From the NCBI GenBank assembly GCA_944323495.1, contig CALUSZ010000095.1, positions 1 through 13,716 on the forward strand: DNA of 13,716 nucleotides, written 5' to 3'. The notes under the pieces were generated by a model that was given only the letters and a program-made list of their open reading frames with translations, did no database searches and was not told where the DNA came from. Origin of the DNA: Candidatus Gastranaerophilales bacterium. Its GTDB lineage: Bacteria > Cyanobacteriota > Vampirovibrionia > Gastranaerophilales > Gastranaerophilaceae. Position numbers and translations under genes: made by a program. Position 1 is the first letter of the stretch. Each line of letters opens with the position of its first letter. Shown one piece after another: positions 1 to 7,962 of the stretch.

Positions 1-1
1 A

Positions 2-1495
2 AAAGCTTTGTTAGCTTTAGATGAAAATAAAATCGCTTTAGATAGAATGGGTTACAATTTTGACGATACATCATTCAGCTACAAGAACGAAGATGACCAA
101 GTTGTTAAAAATGCAATAACTAAAATACAGACGGAAATAGCGGATGGTAAATATGATACGCTTCAGACATTTATTCCGAATGCAGAAAAAAATGATGGTA
201 TTTTGAAACTTATCAGCTATTGGAATGATGAGCACTGCGCTGATACAAATAGAAGTATCATAAGACATATTGCTGAAAATTTCCCAGCAGATGCGGCAAA
301 ACAGAAAAATGCTAAAGAAACTGTTAATGATATGATAACATCTCTTGTTAATAAAGCAAAAGAAGTTTCTGGCAGAATAGACAATTGTGCAAATCTGGAT
401 AATGCTCAGGAAGGCTTAATGTCACAATTAGAATCTTTAAATAAAGACTTCAATGCAGATAATTTAAAATCAATTGCAGTACAATTTGAAGATGTATATG
501 CCAGAATTAGAATGGCGGAAGCGGAAGAATTGAGTGCAAAAATTAAAAAGGATTATGAATTTTTGAATGATATTTCAGATAGTGACACAGACTTTGTAAA
601 TACAAATCTGATTGTTGAAGATGTTAAAGCAGACCTCAAAAAAGAAGAAATTGAGATAAAAGAAGAAGAATTAGACAAAATTAAAGACGGAAAAGGTACT
701 GAAGACAATAATACTACTGCTATGCAAGAAACTGTTAAAAATCTTGTTGCAAGTGGAGATTTGAGAGAAACAAACTGCAAAAAACCAATGGTTTATTATT
801 CTGAAAGCAAAAAGACACATTATTTAATAAGAGATGGCAAGCTTCTAGCACTTGATGGTGTTACTATAGTATATGGCAACGGAAATTGCCAAAAATCAGA
901 TGGTACAGTTGTTGCAATATCCAGCATAAAAGGAACGGAAGTTAATGCTGAATCTTTAAAAAGTGTGAATAAAAACAACGCCGGAAAAAATAAAACTTCG
1001 GACTCTCCAAAAGAAGCAGGAAAAGTGTTGCGACAAAAGTTATATGGTGATACTTCAGAGGAAGAATATAAAGTAGTGGAACAAAAATTAAAAGAATATA
1101 GTAATTATACAAAAGCAGAGGATATTGTCACATTTATAGAGGCATATAATGAAGAAGAAAATGGATGGTATCAATGGAATAATCATATATGTGCCCAAAT
1201 ATCTACTGAACATGGAGATTATTTCAAACCTAAAAGAGAAAAATATCTCAAAGTTATAGCGTCACAAATTTTAAAAGTAATGGATGCCTGTGGTTACAGT
1301 AAAGATGATGATGATTACGTGGCAATGAAATATTATGCAGAAAAAGCTGGTACAGAAGGAAATGAATGGGATAAACATAACAATTGGCCAACTTGGTTGA
1401 CCTGGTCTTCTGCAAGAACAAATGCTGCAACTAAAATGGATGAAATAATAGATGATGTTATAGAAAAATATAGAGAAAAACATCCAGCAGAATAA
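2..1495 (+). CDS. Unrecognised Lys/Glu-rich protein, 5'-truncated by window edge
   Basis: The reading frame is open to the left edge (codons AAA GCT precede the first possible TTG start at 8), so the true start is probably outside the window. About 497 residues are visible and I recognise no family. The protein is hydrophilic and largely helical in appearance. A strongly charged K/E stretch at about 620-700 could form a coiled coil. It is followed by a short beta-like segment (YLIRDGKLLAL, about 821-853) that resembles the repeated 'IFVxDGKI' motif of the protein at 12251. The C-terminal third is rich in Trp, Tyr and Asp, with a KDDDDY run near 1300. No membrane segment is seen in the visible part. 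A terminator follows about 55 bases after the TAA. It could be a lineage-specific surface or secreted protein, but its function is unknown. Confidence 0.75.
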   Translation, partial: KALLALDENKIALDRMGYNFDDTSFSYKNEDDQVVKNAITKIQTEIADGKYDTLQTFIPNAEKNDGILKLISYWNDEHCADTNRSIIRHIAENFPADAAKQKNAKETVNDMITSLVNKAKEVSGRIDNCANLDNAQEGLMSQLESLNKDFNADNLKSIAVQFEDVYARIRMAEAEELSAKIKKDYEFLNDISDSDTDFVNTNLIVEDVKADLKKEEIEIKEEELDKIKDGKGTEDNNTTAMQETVKNLVASGDLRETNCKKPMVYYSESKKTHYLIRDGKLLALDGVTIVYGNGNCQKSDGTVVAISSIKGTEVNAESLKSVNKNNAGKNKTSDSPKEAGKVLRQKLYGDTSEEEYKVVEQKLKEYSNYTKAEDIVTFIEAYNEEENGWYQWNNHICAQISTEHGDYFKPKREKYLKVIASQILKVMDACGYSKDDDDYVAMKYYAEKAGTEGNEWDKHNNWPTWLTWSSARTNAATKMDEIIDDVIEKYREKHPAE

Positions 1496-1549
1496 AAAGG
1501 CTATATGGAATCATAATAAGATGTAAGTATTGGTATTATGAAACAAGTT

Positions 1550-1578
1550 GCCGGAGTCTCTTACAGCTCCGGCTTTTT
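1550..1578 (+). terminator. Intrinsic terminator after the first gene
   Basis: A perfect 7-bp GC-rich stem, GCCGGAG (1550-1556) with CTCCGGC (1567-1573), closes a 10-base loop and is followed by TTTTT (1574-1578). It lies between convergent genes. On the opposite strand the hairpin is followed by a weaker T-rich stretch (TTGTTT after a few bases), so it may also help end the gmk transcript. Confidence 0.85.
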
Positions 1579-1584
1579 CTTAAT

Positions 1585-2130
1585 TTATCTGCAGATAATC
1601 TCAGCTAATTTTCTGACCGCATTATCTACTGTGTCATTGATTATTTCATAATCAAAGTGTTTAGAGTTCTCAAGCTCCAGTTTTATTGACGCAAGGCGCT
1701 TTTGAATAGCTTCTTCCGTTTCTGTATGGCGCCCTCTAAGGCGTGATTCCAACTCTTTTAATGATGGTGGTGCAATAAATATTAATACGGCTTCCGGCAT
1801 GAGTTTTTTTACATTCAGGGCTCCCTTGGTATCAATTTCAAGTATTAAGTTTTCGCCGTTTTTTAAACAATTTTCGACAAAGTCTTTTTTTGTTCCGTAA
1901 TGGTTGCCGGAAAATTCTGCCCATTCAAGGAATTCGCCATTATCAATACATTTTTTGAACTCTTTCTGCGTTAAGAAAAAGTAATTTATGCCATTGACTT
2001 CACCTTCTCTTTTGGAGCGGGTTGTGCAGGAGATGGAAAGTTTGAATTCAGGGTGTTTTTTTAAAAACTCTTTTATAACTGTTCCCTTGCCTACTCCGGA
2101 GGAGCCTGATATTACAAATAATTTTTTCAT
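1585..2130 (-). CDS. gmk: Guanylate kinase
   Basis: This enzyme phosphorylates GMP to GDP with ATP in the cytoplasm, an essential step of guanine nucleotide supply. The 181-residue protein has the P-loop GSSGVGKGT at residues 9-17. GMP-binding signatures follow: SCTTRSKREGEVNG at 34-47 and EFLEWAEFSGNHYGT at 66-80. ILEIDTKGA at 96-104 matches the family Walker B region, and SRLRGR at 129-134 lies in the lid. The length is at the short end of the family range but all core motifs are present. The ATG overlaps the TAA of the upstream decarboxylase by one base (TAATG). A GGGGAGGG Shine-Dalgarno (2134-2141 on the complement) lies inside the last codons of that gene, so translation is probably coupled. 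The identification is secure. Confidence 0.97.
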   Translation of the reverse strand: MKKLFVISGSSGVGKGTVIKEFLKKHPEFKLSISCTTRSKREGEVNGINYFFLTQKEFKKCIDNGEFLEWAEFSGNHYGTKKDFVENCLKNGENLILEIDTKGALNVKKLMPEAVLIFIAPPSLKELESRLRGRHTETEEAIQKRLASIKLELENSKHFDYEIINDTVDNAVRKLAEIICR

Positions 2131-3869
2131 TAGCCCTCCCCGATACCTTTATGCACTACTGTTTCAAAATCGAGACTTTTTGACTCCGCCTGCGCTGCGG
2201 GTGCTGGTTCGCAGTATTGTTCAGGGGTGGATTTTTCGGTTAATTTATTATTCTGCCTAAAATTGGCTGTCAAATCTTCTGTAAGTTTTGGCATATCCAT
2301 TTTTTCAGTACAGATTTCTATATAGCATAATTTATTCATTATCTGTGTAACTTTAAGCGCTTTGTCAAAATCTTCTGCCGTAGTAACTTTTGTTGCCCAT
2401 ACATCACCTTCAAATACACGGGCAAATTTTGCATAATTCATCTGCATAATATCATTAAACTTATCTTCAGGATTATCAGATAATACGCGTTCTATAGTGT
2501 AGCCGTTATTATTGAGAACAATAATAATAGGATTAATCCCCCTTCTCAGCATATTTCCTACCTCCATTGCCGTAAGCTGGTGGGAACCTTCACCGGTTAC
2601 TAAAATAACTCTTGATTTTGGTTTAGCAAGGCAAGCTCCGAGTGCTGCAGGTGTAGCCCAGCCTATTGAACCCCAAAGTGTCTGGGTTTGAAGTTCTACA
2701 TTATGAGGGAATTTCATAGGAGCGATTCCGTGCGGAATAATACCTGTCTCTGCTATAAGAATATCATTTTCTTTAAGAAATTCCTGCAGGCGGGGGTAAA
2801 TATATTTTGAAGTAAGTGCTTCTGAGCTTCCGGCGGCTGGTTCATATCCGATTTTTTGTTTTTCTATTGAAATATCTTTTTTATCAACAAGTTTTGCAAC
2901 AGCCTCAAGAACTTCTGACATTTTTACGTTATCATAACGTTCGCCTTCTACATAAGTATAGGTGCCATATATTGCAATATGGTCGTTAATCTTATATGGA
3001 AGATTGAAACCGAATGCATTCAAATCTGTATAAACAGGGCCTACTGCAATAAGGCAGTCTGTTTCATCGACAGCTTTTTGTGCTGCAGGGTTTTCAAATT
3101 TAGCATAATATCCGCCAAGATATTTTTCATAATCCATATCTATAAGATTTGTTCCCATAAGAAAATTCGTTACCGGAATACCTGTTTTAGAGACGAATTC
3201 TTTGTATTCAATACGTGAGTCAAAGCGTTTTACAAGAAGATCTCCGAGGATTACCGGCTTTTGGGAATTATTTATTTTGGCAGCAATTTTAGATGATACT
3301 ATTTTTAGGGTTTCTTCATCGCTTGTCCAATCATATGAAACTTTTTTATCTGAAATTTCCATTTTTGCGATATCTAGGGGGATTGCAATATATACCGGCT
3401 TCTTTTCTTTTACGAGAACTTTTAGGACTCTGTCTATTTCAAGTTTTGCATTATCTCTTGTAAGGTAGGCTACAGCTGCTGTTACGGGCTTGTGTGCTTC
3501 GTAGCAGGCATAATAATTGGCGTCTTGAAAGTTATGATGAACGCATGTTTTGTTATTTATGCATTTTGTAGCCGGAACACCAACAATACTTACTACAGGA
3601 ACATTTTCTGCCATACAGCCTGCTATTGCGTTTATGGCACTTAATTCTCCAACTCCGTAAGTTGTTATAATAACGCCATATCCTCTCATACGTGCATAGC
3701 CGTCTGCGGCATAACCTGCATTAAGCTCATTTGTGCAGCCTATCCAGCGGGTGTTGGGATTATTTTCTACTGCATACAAAAGATTAAAATTATAGTCTCC
3801 GGGTAGTCCGAAAAAATCGTTTACTCCCAATTCTTCTAAGCATTTTACCAGATATTCGGCTGTGTTCAT
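2130..3869 (-). CDS. Thiamine-diphosphate 2-keto-acid decarboxylase (pyruvate/indolepyruvate decarboxylase type)
   Basis: Family members decarboxylate a 2-keto acid non-oxidatively to an aldehyde (pyruvate to acetaldehyde, or indolepyruvate/phenylpyruvate to the aryl acetaldehyde). The 579-residue protein has full family length. Catalytic residues match the Zymomonas pyruvate decarboxylase pattern: Asp25 in LPGDYN, Glu48 in CTNELNAGYAADGYAR, His111-His112 in CVHHNF, and Glu460 in NNNGYTIER. The ThDP/Mg motif reads GEGSHQ at 426-431 rather than the usual GDG, with the downstream Asn residues at 453-455 retained. A Shine-Dalgarno, GAGGGG, lies 8 bases before the ATG. The first of two genes in an operon with gmk. 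A product of acetaldehyde for ethanol fermentation is plausible, but the substrate cannot be decided from the sequence. The last 40 residues (EPAPAAQAESKS region) look like a flexible tail. Confidence 0.92.
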   Translation of the reverse strand: MNTAEYLVKCLEELGVNDFFGLPGDYNFNLLYAVENNPNTRWIGCTNELNAGYAADGYARMRGYGVIITTYGVGELSAINAIAGCMAENVPVVSIVGVPATKCINNKTCVHHNFQDANYYACYEAHKPVTAAVAYLTRDNAKLEIDRVLKVLVKEKKPVYIAIPLDIAKMEISDKKVSYDWTSDEETLKIVSSKIAAKINNSQKPVILGDLLVKRFDSRIEYKEFVSKTGIPVTNFLMGTNLIDMDYEKYLGGYYAKFENPAAQKAVDETDCLIAVGPVYTDLNAFGFNLPYKINDHIAIYGTYTYVEGERYDNVKMSEVLEAVAKLVDKKDISIEKQKIGYEPAAGSSEALTSKYIYPRLQEFLKENDILIAETGIIPHGIAPMKFPHNVELQTQTLWGSIGWATPAALGACLAKPKSRVILVTGEGSHQLTAMEVGNMLRRGINPIIIVLNNNGYTIERVLSDNPEDKFNDIMQMNYAKFARVFEGDVWATKVTTAEDFDKALKVTQIMNKLCYIEICTEKMDMPKLTEDLTANFRQNNKLTEKSTPEQYCEPAPAAQAESKSLDFETVVHKGIGEG

Positions 3870-3894
3870 GTCTCTTTCCCCTCAAATTATTGAA

Positions 3895-3906
3895 ATTATA
3901 ATAGCA
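3895..3906 (-). promoter_or_regulatory. Candidate promoter -10 region for decarboxylase-gmk operon
   Basis: On the minus strand the sequence TGCTATTATAAT offers an extended -10 (TGC-TATTAT, 3906-3898) and an overlapping perfect TATAAT (3900-3895). It lies 25 bases before the ATG at 3869, leaving room for the GAGGGG ribosome site at 3883-3878. No -35 box at standard spacing is convincing; TTAACA at 3930-3925 is too far. The region is very AT-rich, so chance matches are possible. Confidence 0.45.
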
Positions 3907-3924
3907 TAAATATATTTTAATTTA

Positions 3925-3939
3925 TGTTAAAATTTTTTT
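3925..3939 (+). promoter_or_regulatory. Extended -10 six bases before ATG of acyltransferase (leaderless candidate)
   Basis: TGT-TAAAAT (3925-3933) is an extended -10 match. It is followed by six T residues and then the ATG at 3940, which would put the transcription start at or next to the start codon. No Shine-Dalgarno is visible upstream. An alternative promoter, TTGAAA (3890-3895) with 17 bases to TATTTT (3913-3918), would give a leader of about 15 bases, also without a ribosome site. Confidence 0.45.
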
Positions 3940-5022
3940 ATGGATAAAATTTTCTCGGATAAGATTAATCTTTTAAAAGCTCTTGCGATTACGCTTGTAG
4001 TATCAGGTCATTTGGAATTCAGAATGTTTGATATGTTTCCTCCGTATTCATTTCAGCTTGCTTTGTTTTTCTTTATATCAGGAATGCTTTTTAAGGATAA
4101 GTATCTTGATAAGGTGGCTGAATTTATTAAGAGAAGAGTTAAGAGCCTTTTGGTTTTGTATTTTCTATATTCGGCTTTTTATGCGGGAATTACTGTCTTG
4201 CTGGCAAAACTTACCGGTAAGTTCTGGGGAATGGAATTATCTTTTAAAAACTTTTTTATTACGCCGTTTCTTAACGGGCATCAGTTTGATTTGTCCTGTC
4301 CGATGTGGTTTGTAACCCAGTTGTTTATGACAATGATTACATTCTTATTTTTACAGAGACTGTTTAGAAACCAAAAAGAGCAGGTTAGGGCTGTAATATA
4401 TACTTTAATGGGCTTTAGCGCTATTCCTTTATCAAAAATGTTTGAACTTGATGAAATATCTCTGATTGTTATAAGAACTATGTTTTCATTATTTTTTGTC
4501 TATCTTGGACACTTATATACAACAAAGATTCATGGAAATTATAATATTTTTACCCCAAAAATTTTAGGGGCGGTAATCTGTCTTCAGGCTGTTTTATGGC
4601 ATTTTAACAGAGATTTTGATCCGGTTCATGGTATCGGATTAAGCTATGTGCTTGTATGGGCAAGGTTTGACAGCCAGATTATTGTTCCAGTGCTTACAAG
4701 TATTACCGGTATCTGGTTTTCGCTGTTTTTTATAAATGTTACGTATGAATATTTGAAAGATATCAAATTTATTAAGCTTGTTGGCGAAAATACATACCAT
4801 ATTATGGCAAACCACTTGTTTGTTATGTATATTATAACAGCTGTAATCTTCCGGATAAACGGTATTCCGATAAGCGAGAGAAATGAACATAATATTTATT
4901 GGATTTTTAATCCGGTTCAGAATACTTATCTGTATTTTGTCCTTACTATGGTTATCACAACCTATATTGGCGTTGGGCTTAAGTTTATAAAAAGTAAGAT
5001 TCCGTTTATTAAAAACCTATGA
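3940..5022 (+). CDS. Acyltransferase-3 family membrane protein (probable O-acyltransferase)
   Basis: The 360-residue protein looks like a multi-pass inner-membrane acyltransferase, with about ten hydrophobic segments. It has the family N-terminus KINLLKALAITLVVSGH (8-24), where the His is the conserved residue, then FFFISGML (43-50) and the basic loop KRRVKSLLVLY (64-74). WFVTQLF (123-129) and GENTYHIMANH (282-292) complete the signature of fucose-4-O-acetylase/WecH-like members. These enzymes transfer acetyl or other acyl groups to hydroxyls of surface glycans or lipids; the acceptor here is unknown. The start is supported by alignment of the first helix, although no Shine-Dalgarno precedes it. 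The gene is monocistronic. Its last 14 bases overlap the end of convergent rsmG, and no terminator lies between them. Confidence 0.9.
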   Translation: MDKIFSDKINLLKALAITLVVSGHLEFRMFDMFPPYSFQLALFFFISGMLFKDKYLDKVAEFIKRRVKSLLVLYFLYSAFYAGITVLLAKLTGKFWGMELSFKNFFITPFLNGHQFDLSCPMWFVTQLFMTMITFLFLQRLFRNQKEQVRAVIYTLMGFSAIPLSKMFELDEISLIVIRTMFSLFFVYLGHLYTTKIHGNYNIFTPKILGAVICLQAVLWHFNRDFDPVHGIGLSYVLVWARFDSQIIVPVLTSITGIWFSLFFINVTYEYLKDIKFIKLVGENTYHIMANHLFVMYIITAVIFRINGIPISERNEHNIYWIFNPVQNTYLYFVLTMVITTYIGVGLKFIKSKIPFIKNL

Positions 5023-5611
5023 TAATTAAATTTCTTTCATAAACTTCATCAAGCGGAAGAGTGTAATTTATAATATCTTTGACCTTTGCTTTGTATTTTG
5101 CTAAAACTTTTTCAGCGTTTTTTAATTCCTCAAGAGCTTTTTTTGATTTATACGCGATAAAATACCCATCTTTTTTCAAAAGCGGAAGCGCGTATTCTGA
5201 TATTTTATCAAGCTGTGCTACTGCTCGGCTTGTTATTATATCAAAATGCCGGTTTTTCAAATTCTCGACCCTGCCGCATATTGTATCTAAATTATTTAGC
5301 GCCAGACCCTCTTTTATTCTGTTTATAGAATTAATCTTTTTTTGTATGCTGTCAATTCCGATAACATTTATCCCAGGATATTCTATTGCAATAGGTACTG
5401 CCGGAAACCCTCCACCGCAGCCGATATCAAGAAGTTTCCCCCTTTTTTCTCCATATTTTTCAAAGAAAAGCTTGATTGCAAGCGAGTCATAAATATGCTT
5501 TTCAAACAGATATTTTTCATCATTTTTGGATATTAAATTAAGGCGGGAATTTTCCTCCAAGAATAATGTTTTGTATTTTGTAAAATCTGATTTTATTTTT
5601 ATATTAACCAT
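5009..5611 (-). CDS. rsmG: 16S rRNA (guanine-527-N7) methyltransferase
   Basis: RsmG methylates N7 of G527 in 16S rRNA using S-adenosylmethionine; in several bacteria its loss gives low-level streptomycin resistance. The 200-residue protein has the family N-terminal pattern NLISKND...FEKHIYDSL (25-44). The SAM-binding motif LLDIGCGGGFPAVPIA is at 60-75, the acidic strand GIDSIQKK at 85-92, and ITSRAV at 126-131. It is slightly short but complete. The start ATG lies inside the end of the ATPase/TPR gene: ATGGTTAA gives an 8-base overlap. No Shine-Dalgarno is seen before this ATG, so translation is probably coupled to the upstream gene. The 3' end overlaps the convergent acyltransferase gene. 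Confidence 0.95.
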   Translation of the reverse strand: MVNIKIKSDFTKYKTLFLEENSRLNLISKNDEKYLFEKHIYDSLAIKLFFEKYGEKRGKLLDIGCGGGFPAVPIAIEYPGINVIGIDSIQKKINSINRIKEGLALNNLDTICGRVENLKNRHFDIITSRAVAQLDKISEYALPLLKKDGYFIAYKSKKALEELKNAEKVLAKYKAKVKDIINYTLPLDEVYERNLIIIGF

Positions 5612-7853
5612 ATTTTTTTTCTATATTGTCAAAAGTGTCTTTATCCATCCTAAGTTTCATATCTTTAATTCTCTGTTCTATTTTTGTAATATCAACAGAT
5701 TTGGCAAGTGTTTGTGCAATTTTTCTTGCTTTAAAATATTCTATCAGAGCTTTTTTATTTAATGAAACATCGTTGTAATAATAATCTCCAAGTGCTATTG
5801 ATGCTTCGAGAATATAAAAATCTTCGTTAATAAATTCTGCACTCTGCTTGGCTTCCAAAAGAAAATCCAGAGCTTTCGGAGATTTTTCTTTTACATAAAT
5901 TTTAGCAATGTTTGAGGCTGTATAATATATGCCGTCATAATTATTGTTTGTCTTTTCTATACTGTATGCTTTTTTAAAGCAGTCAAGTGCATCAGAGTAA
6001 TTTTCGTTATCAAAGTAACAGGATGCCATATTAGAATAAGCTAGTGCTTTATATGGGTTATTGCCGTTTATAGCTATACATTTTGCGTAATATTCAAATG
6101 CATTTTGCTCATCAGAACGGTCATCGCAAGCAAGTGCATATTTGAAAAAAAGTTCTGTTAATATTTCATCAGGAGTATTATCATCTAGCGAAGCAAGGGC
6201 TTTCTGATAATATGAGTATGCTTCATCAGGGTTATTGATAGAAGAATAAATATTTCCTAAAAGTGTGCAGGATGAGACCATCAAGGATTGCGGCGTGTCT
6301 ACGGAATAAATAACTTTTTTTATTGTCTCAATGGCCCGTTCATATTTATACATTAGATAATATAATGCTGTGAGTTCATAATATAGGTAATTTAGATTTA
6401 TAACTTCATTATGTTTTTTATAATATGATTCTGCAAGTTCATAATAATGCTGCGACTTTGTGTATTCATTTATTTCTTTATACAGTCTTGCAAGCTCTAT
6501 TCTTATAGTGTTAATTCCCCCAGGAGTAATATCTTTATTATCAAGAATTCGTGTAAACTCTTCAATAGCTTCTGTATTTTTGTTTTCTTCAGCGAGTTTT
6601 CTAGCGTTTTGAATCATTATATCAATATTTTCAGGCTCTTTTTCAAGCGCTGTTGTTGTATGCTCTTCTTGTACTTGCGGTTCTAATTTAACAGGTTCTG
6701 TTTTTTTCCCCGATTCAATCTCTTCAATACACTTGTTATGGTATTCAATTTCAGATCTGAGGGCCTGTCGTGATATCATTATTTCTCGGGTTTGAAGCGG
6801 TTCTTTCAACTGCTTTTCATAAATGTTTATTATATATTTATGAAGTTTGATTTCTGTTTTAGCAGGGATTGAAATATCAATATTCTGTTGAAAATAATCT
6901 TGAACGTAAACTGTCTCTCCGACTTGAAAAATCATAAGATTTGATTTTAAATACTCAATTGAAAATTCATCATACAATTCAAAAACCGCAAGTGCATTGA
7001 TAGTTAACCCATGCCTTATTGTTCTTAGAAACCAGAAGAAGTTGCGTATGGCGGAAGGAATGAGATTTACATATGTCAGTCCCAAAAAAGAATCAAAATT
7101 CATTCCGGATTTTGCATATTTTTCTAAAAAATCATTTAGAGAAATCTTCATAGCCTGAATTATTTTTACAGAAAGTGCTGTATAGTAGTAATATCCTCTT
7201 GTATATTTGTAAAAATCTTCTAAGGTTGTGTCTGTACATTGAATATTGTTTGATAATAGAAATTCTTTAAAAATTTCTTTAGAGAAAGCTTTCAAAAATA
7301 TTTTTCTATTAATTTTGATATTTCCCAGAATATCCTGTACCATTGCACGTGTTGACACAATTATCTTAACATTTGAATTTTCAATAACTTGTTCAAGGCA
7401 GCTTGTTATCAGGTTTATATTTTCATCAAGAACGTCATCAAACGAATGCAGGACTATGATAAACGGTTTTTTGATAGAGGTTATATACTGCTGGAATTTT
7501 ACTGCTAGAGTTGTAATCTTGGTATTGAGATTAACTGCTTTTGAGATAGAATTTTTTTCGATAGTATCAATAAATGATAAAAGTATGTCATCGCATACGG
7601 TTGATGCTTTGCAGTAATATTCGAGTTTGATAACCTCTTTGCTTAAAAACTCTTCGGTATAATTTATAAACTGTCTTTTACCTGTTCCAAGAAAGCCGTG
7701 AACATATAATGTAATGTCATCAGAAGCAATAAAGTCTACAGCTTTTATTAAGTCAGCATAATTATTTTTTAGAAGGAAGGGATTTATTTTGTCAGAGTCC
7801 GGCAAAATAATATTTTCTTCGTCTACGGTACTGTCCAGAAATTTATAATCCAT
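5604..7853 (-). CDS. STAND-like P-loop ATPase with C-terminal TPR repeats
   Basis: The 749-residue protein has three visible parts. Residues 30-200 form a P-loop ATPase: Walker A-like GFLGTGKR at 53-60, a Walker B-like strand FIIVLHSFDD at 131-140, and a sensor-like KIIVSTRA at 163-170, an arrangement seen in STAND/NB-ARC-type regulators. Residues 200-345 are helical and could hold the winged-helix/lid region. After a charged linker (about 375-410), about eight TPR-like repeats fill residues 412-718, each with the A/Y/A pattern (for example ALAYSNMASCYFDNENYSDA). TPRs bind proteins, so a signal-sensing or scaffold role is likely, but the partner is unknown. The Walker A Ser/Thr is replaced by Arg60. 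It is cytoplasmic, with no signal peptide or membrane segment. It is first in an operon with rsmG and has no visible Shine-Dalgarno. Confidence 0.85.
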   Translation of the reverse strand: MDYKFLDSTVDEENIILPDSDKINPFLLKNNYADLIKAVDFIASDDITLYVHGFLGTGKRQFINYTEEFLSKEVIKLEYYCKASTVCDDILLSFIDTIEKNSISKAVNLNTKITTLAVKFQQYITSIKKPFIIVLHSFDDVLDENINLITSCLEQVIENSNVKIIVSTRAMVQDILGNIKINRKIFLKAFSKEIFKEFLLSNNIQCTDTTLEDFYKYTRGYYYYTALSVKIIQAMKISLNDFLEKYAKSGMNFDSFLGLTYVNLIPSAIRNFFWFLRTIRHGLTINALAVFELYDEFSIEYLKSNLMIFQVGETVYVQDYFQQNIDISIPAKTEIKLHKYIINIYEKQLKEPLQTREIMISRQALRSEIEYHNKCIEEIESGKKTEPVKLEPQVQEEHTTTALEKEPENIDIMIQNARKLAEENKNTEAIEEFTRILDNKDITPGGINTIRIELARLYKEINEYTKSQHYYELAESYYKKHNEVINLNYLYYELTALYYLMYKYERAIETIKKVIYSVDTPQSLMVSSCTLLGNIYSSINNPDEAYSYYQKALASLDDNTPDEILTELFFKYALACDDRSDEQNAFEYYAKCIAINGNNPYKALAYSNMASCYFDNENYSDALDCFKKAYSIEKTNNNYDGIYYTASNIAKIYVKEKSPKALDFLLEAKQSAEFINEDFYILEASIALGDYYYNDVSLNKKALIEYFKARKIAQTLAKSVDITKIEQRIKDMKLRMDKDTFDNIEKKYG

Positions 7854-7859
7854 AAATTG

Positions 7860-7888
7860 ATTTTAAATGATATTTATGTAATTTACAA
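7860..7888 (-). promoter_or_regulatory. Promoter for ATPase/TPR-rsmG operon (leaderless candidate)
   Basis: On the minus strand TTGTAA (7888-7883), a 17-base spacer and TAAAAT (7865-7860) form a sigma-70-like promoter. The -10 ends six bases (CAATTT) before the ATG at 7853, so transcription would start at or beside the start codon. No Shine-Dalgarno precedes the ATG. Confidence 0.5.
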
Positions 7889-7911
7889 GCAAAGTTTCGG
7901 ATTAAAAAATT

Positions 7912-7955
7912 TTGTCTTATTAAGAACTGTGTTATACTATATAGAATAGCGGAGG
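7912..7955 (+). promoter_or_regulatory. Promoter and ribosome site of plsY
   Basis: TTGTCT (7912-7917) and an extended -10, TGT-TATACT (7930-7938), lie upstream of a strong Shine-Dalgarno, GGAGG (7951-7955), seven bases from the ATG at 7963. The spacer to TATACT is short (15 bases); TACTAT at 7935-7940 gives 17. The divergent ATPase/TPR promoter lies in the same 109-base intergenic region. Confidence 0.55.
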
Positions 7956-7962
7956 TTGAAAA

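Noticed and set aside
1988..2260. Plus-strand open frame of 90 residues across the decarboxylase-gmk junction.
   Set aside because: It is antisense to conserved gmk and decarboxylase coding sequence, has no recognisable motif, and its composition looks like a shadow frame.
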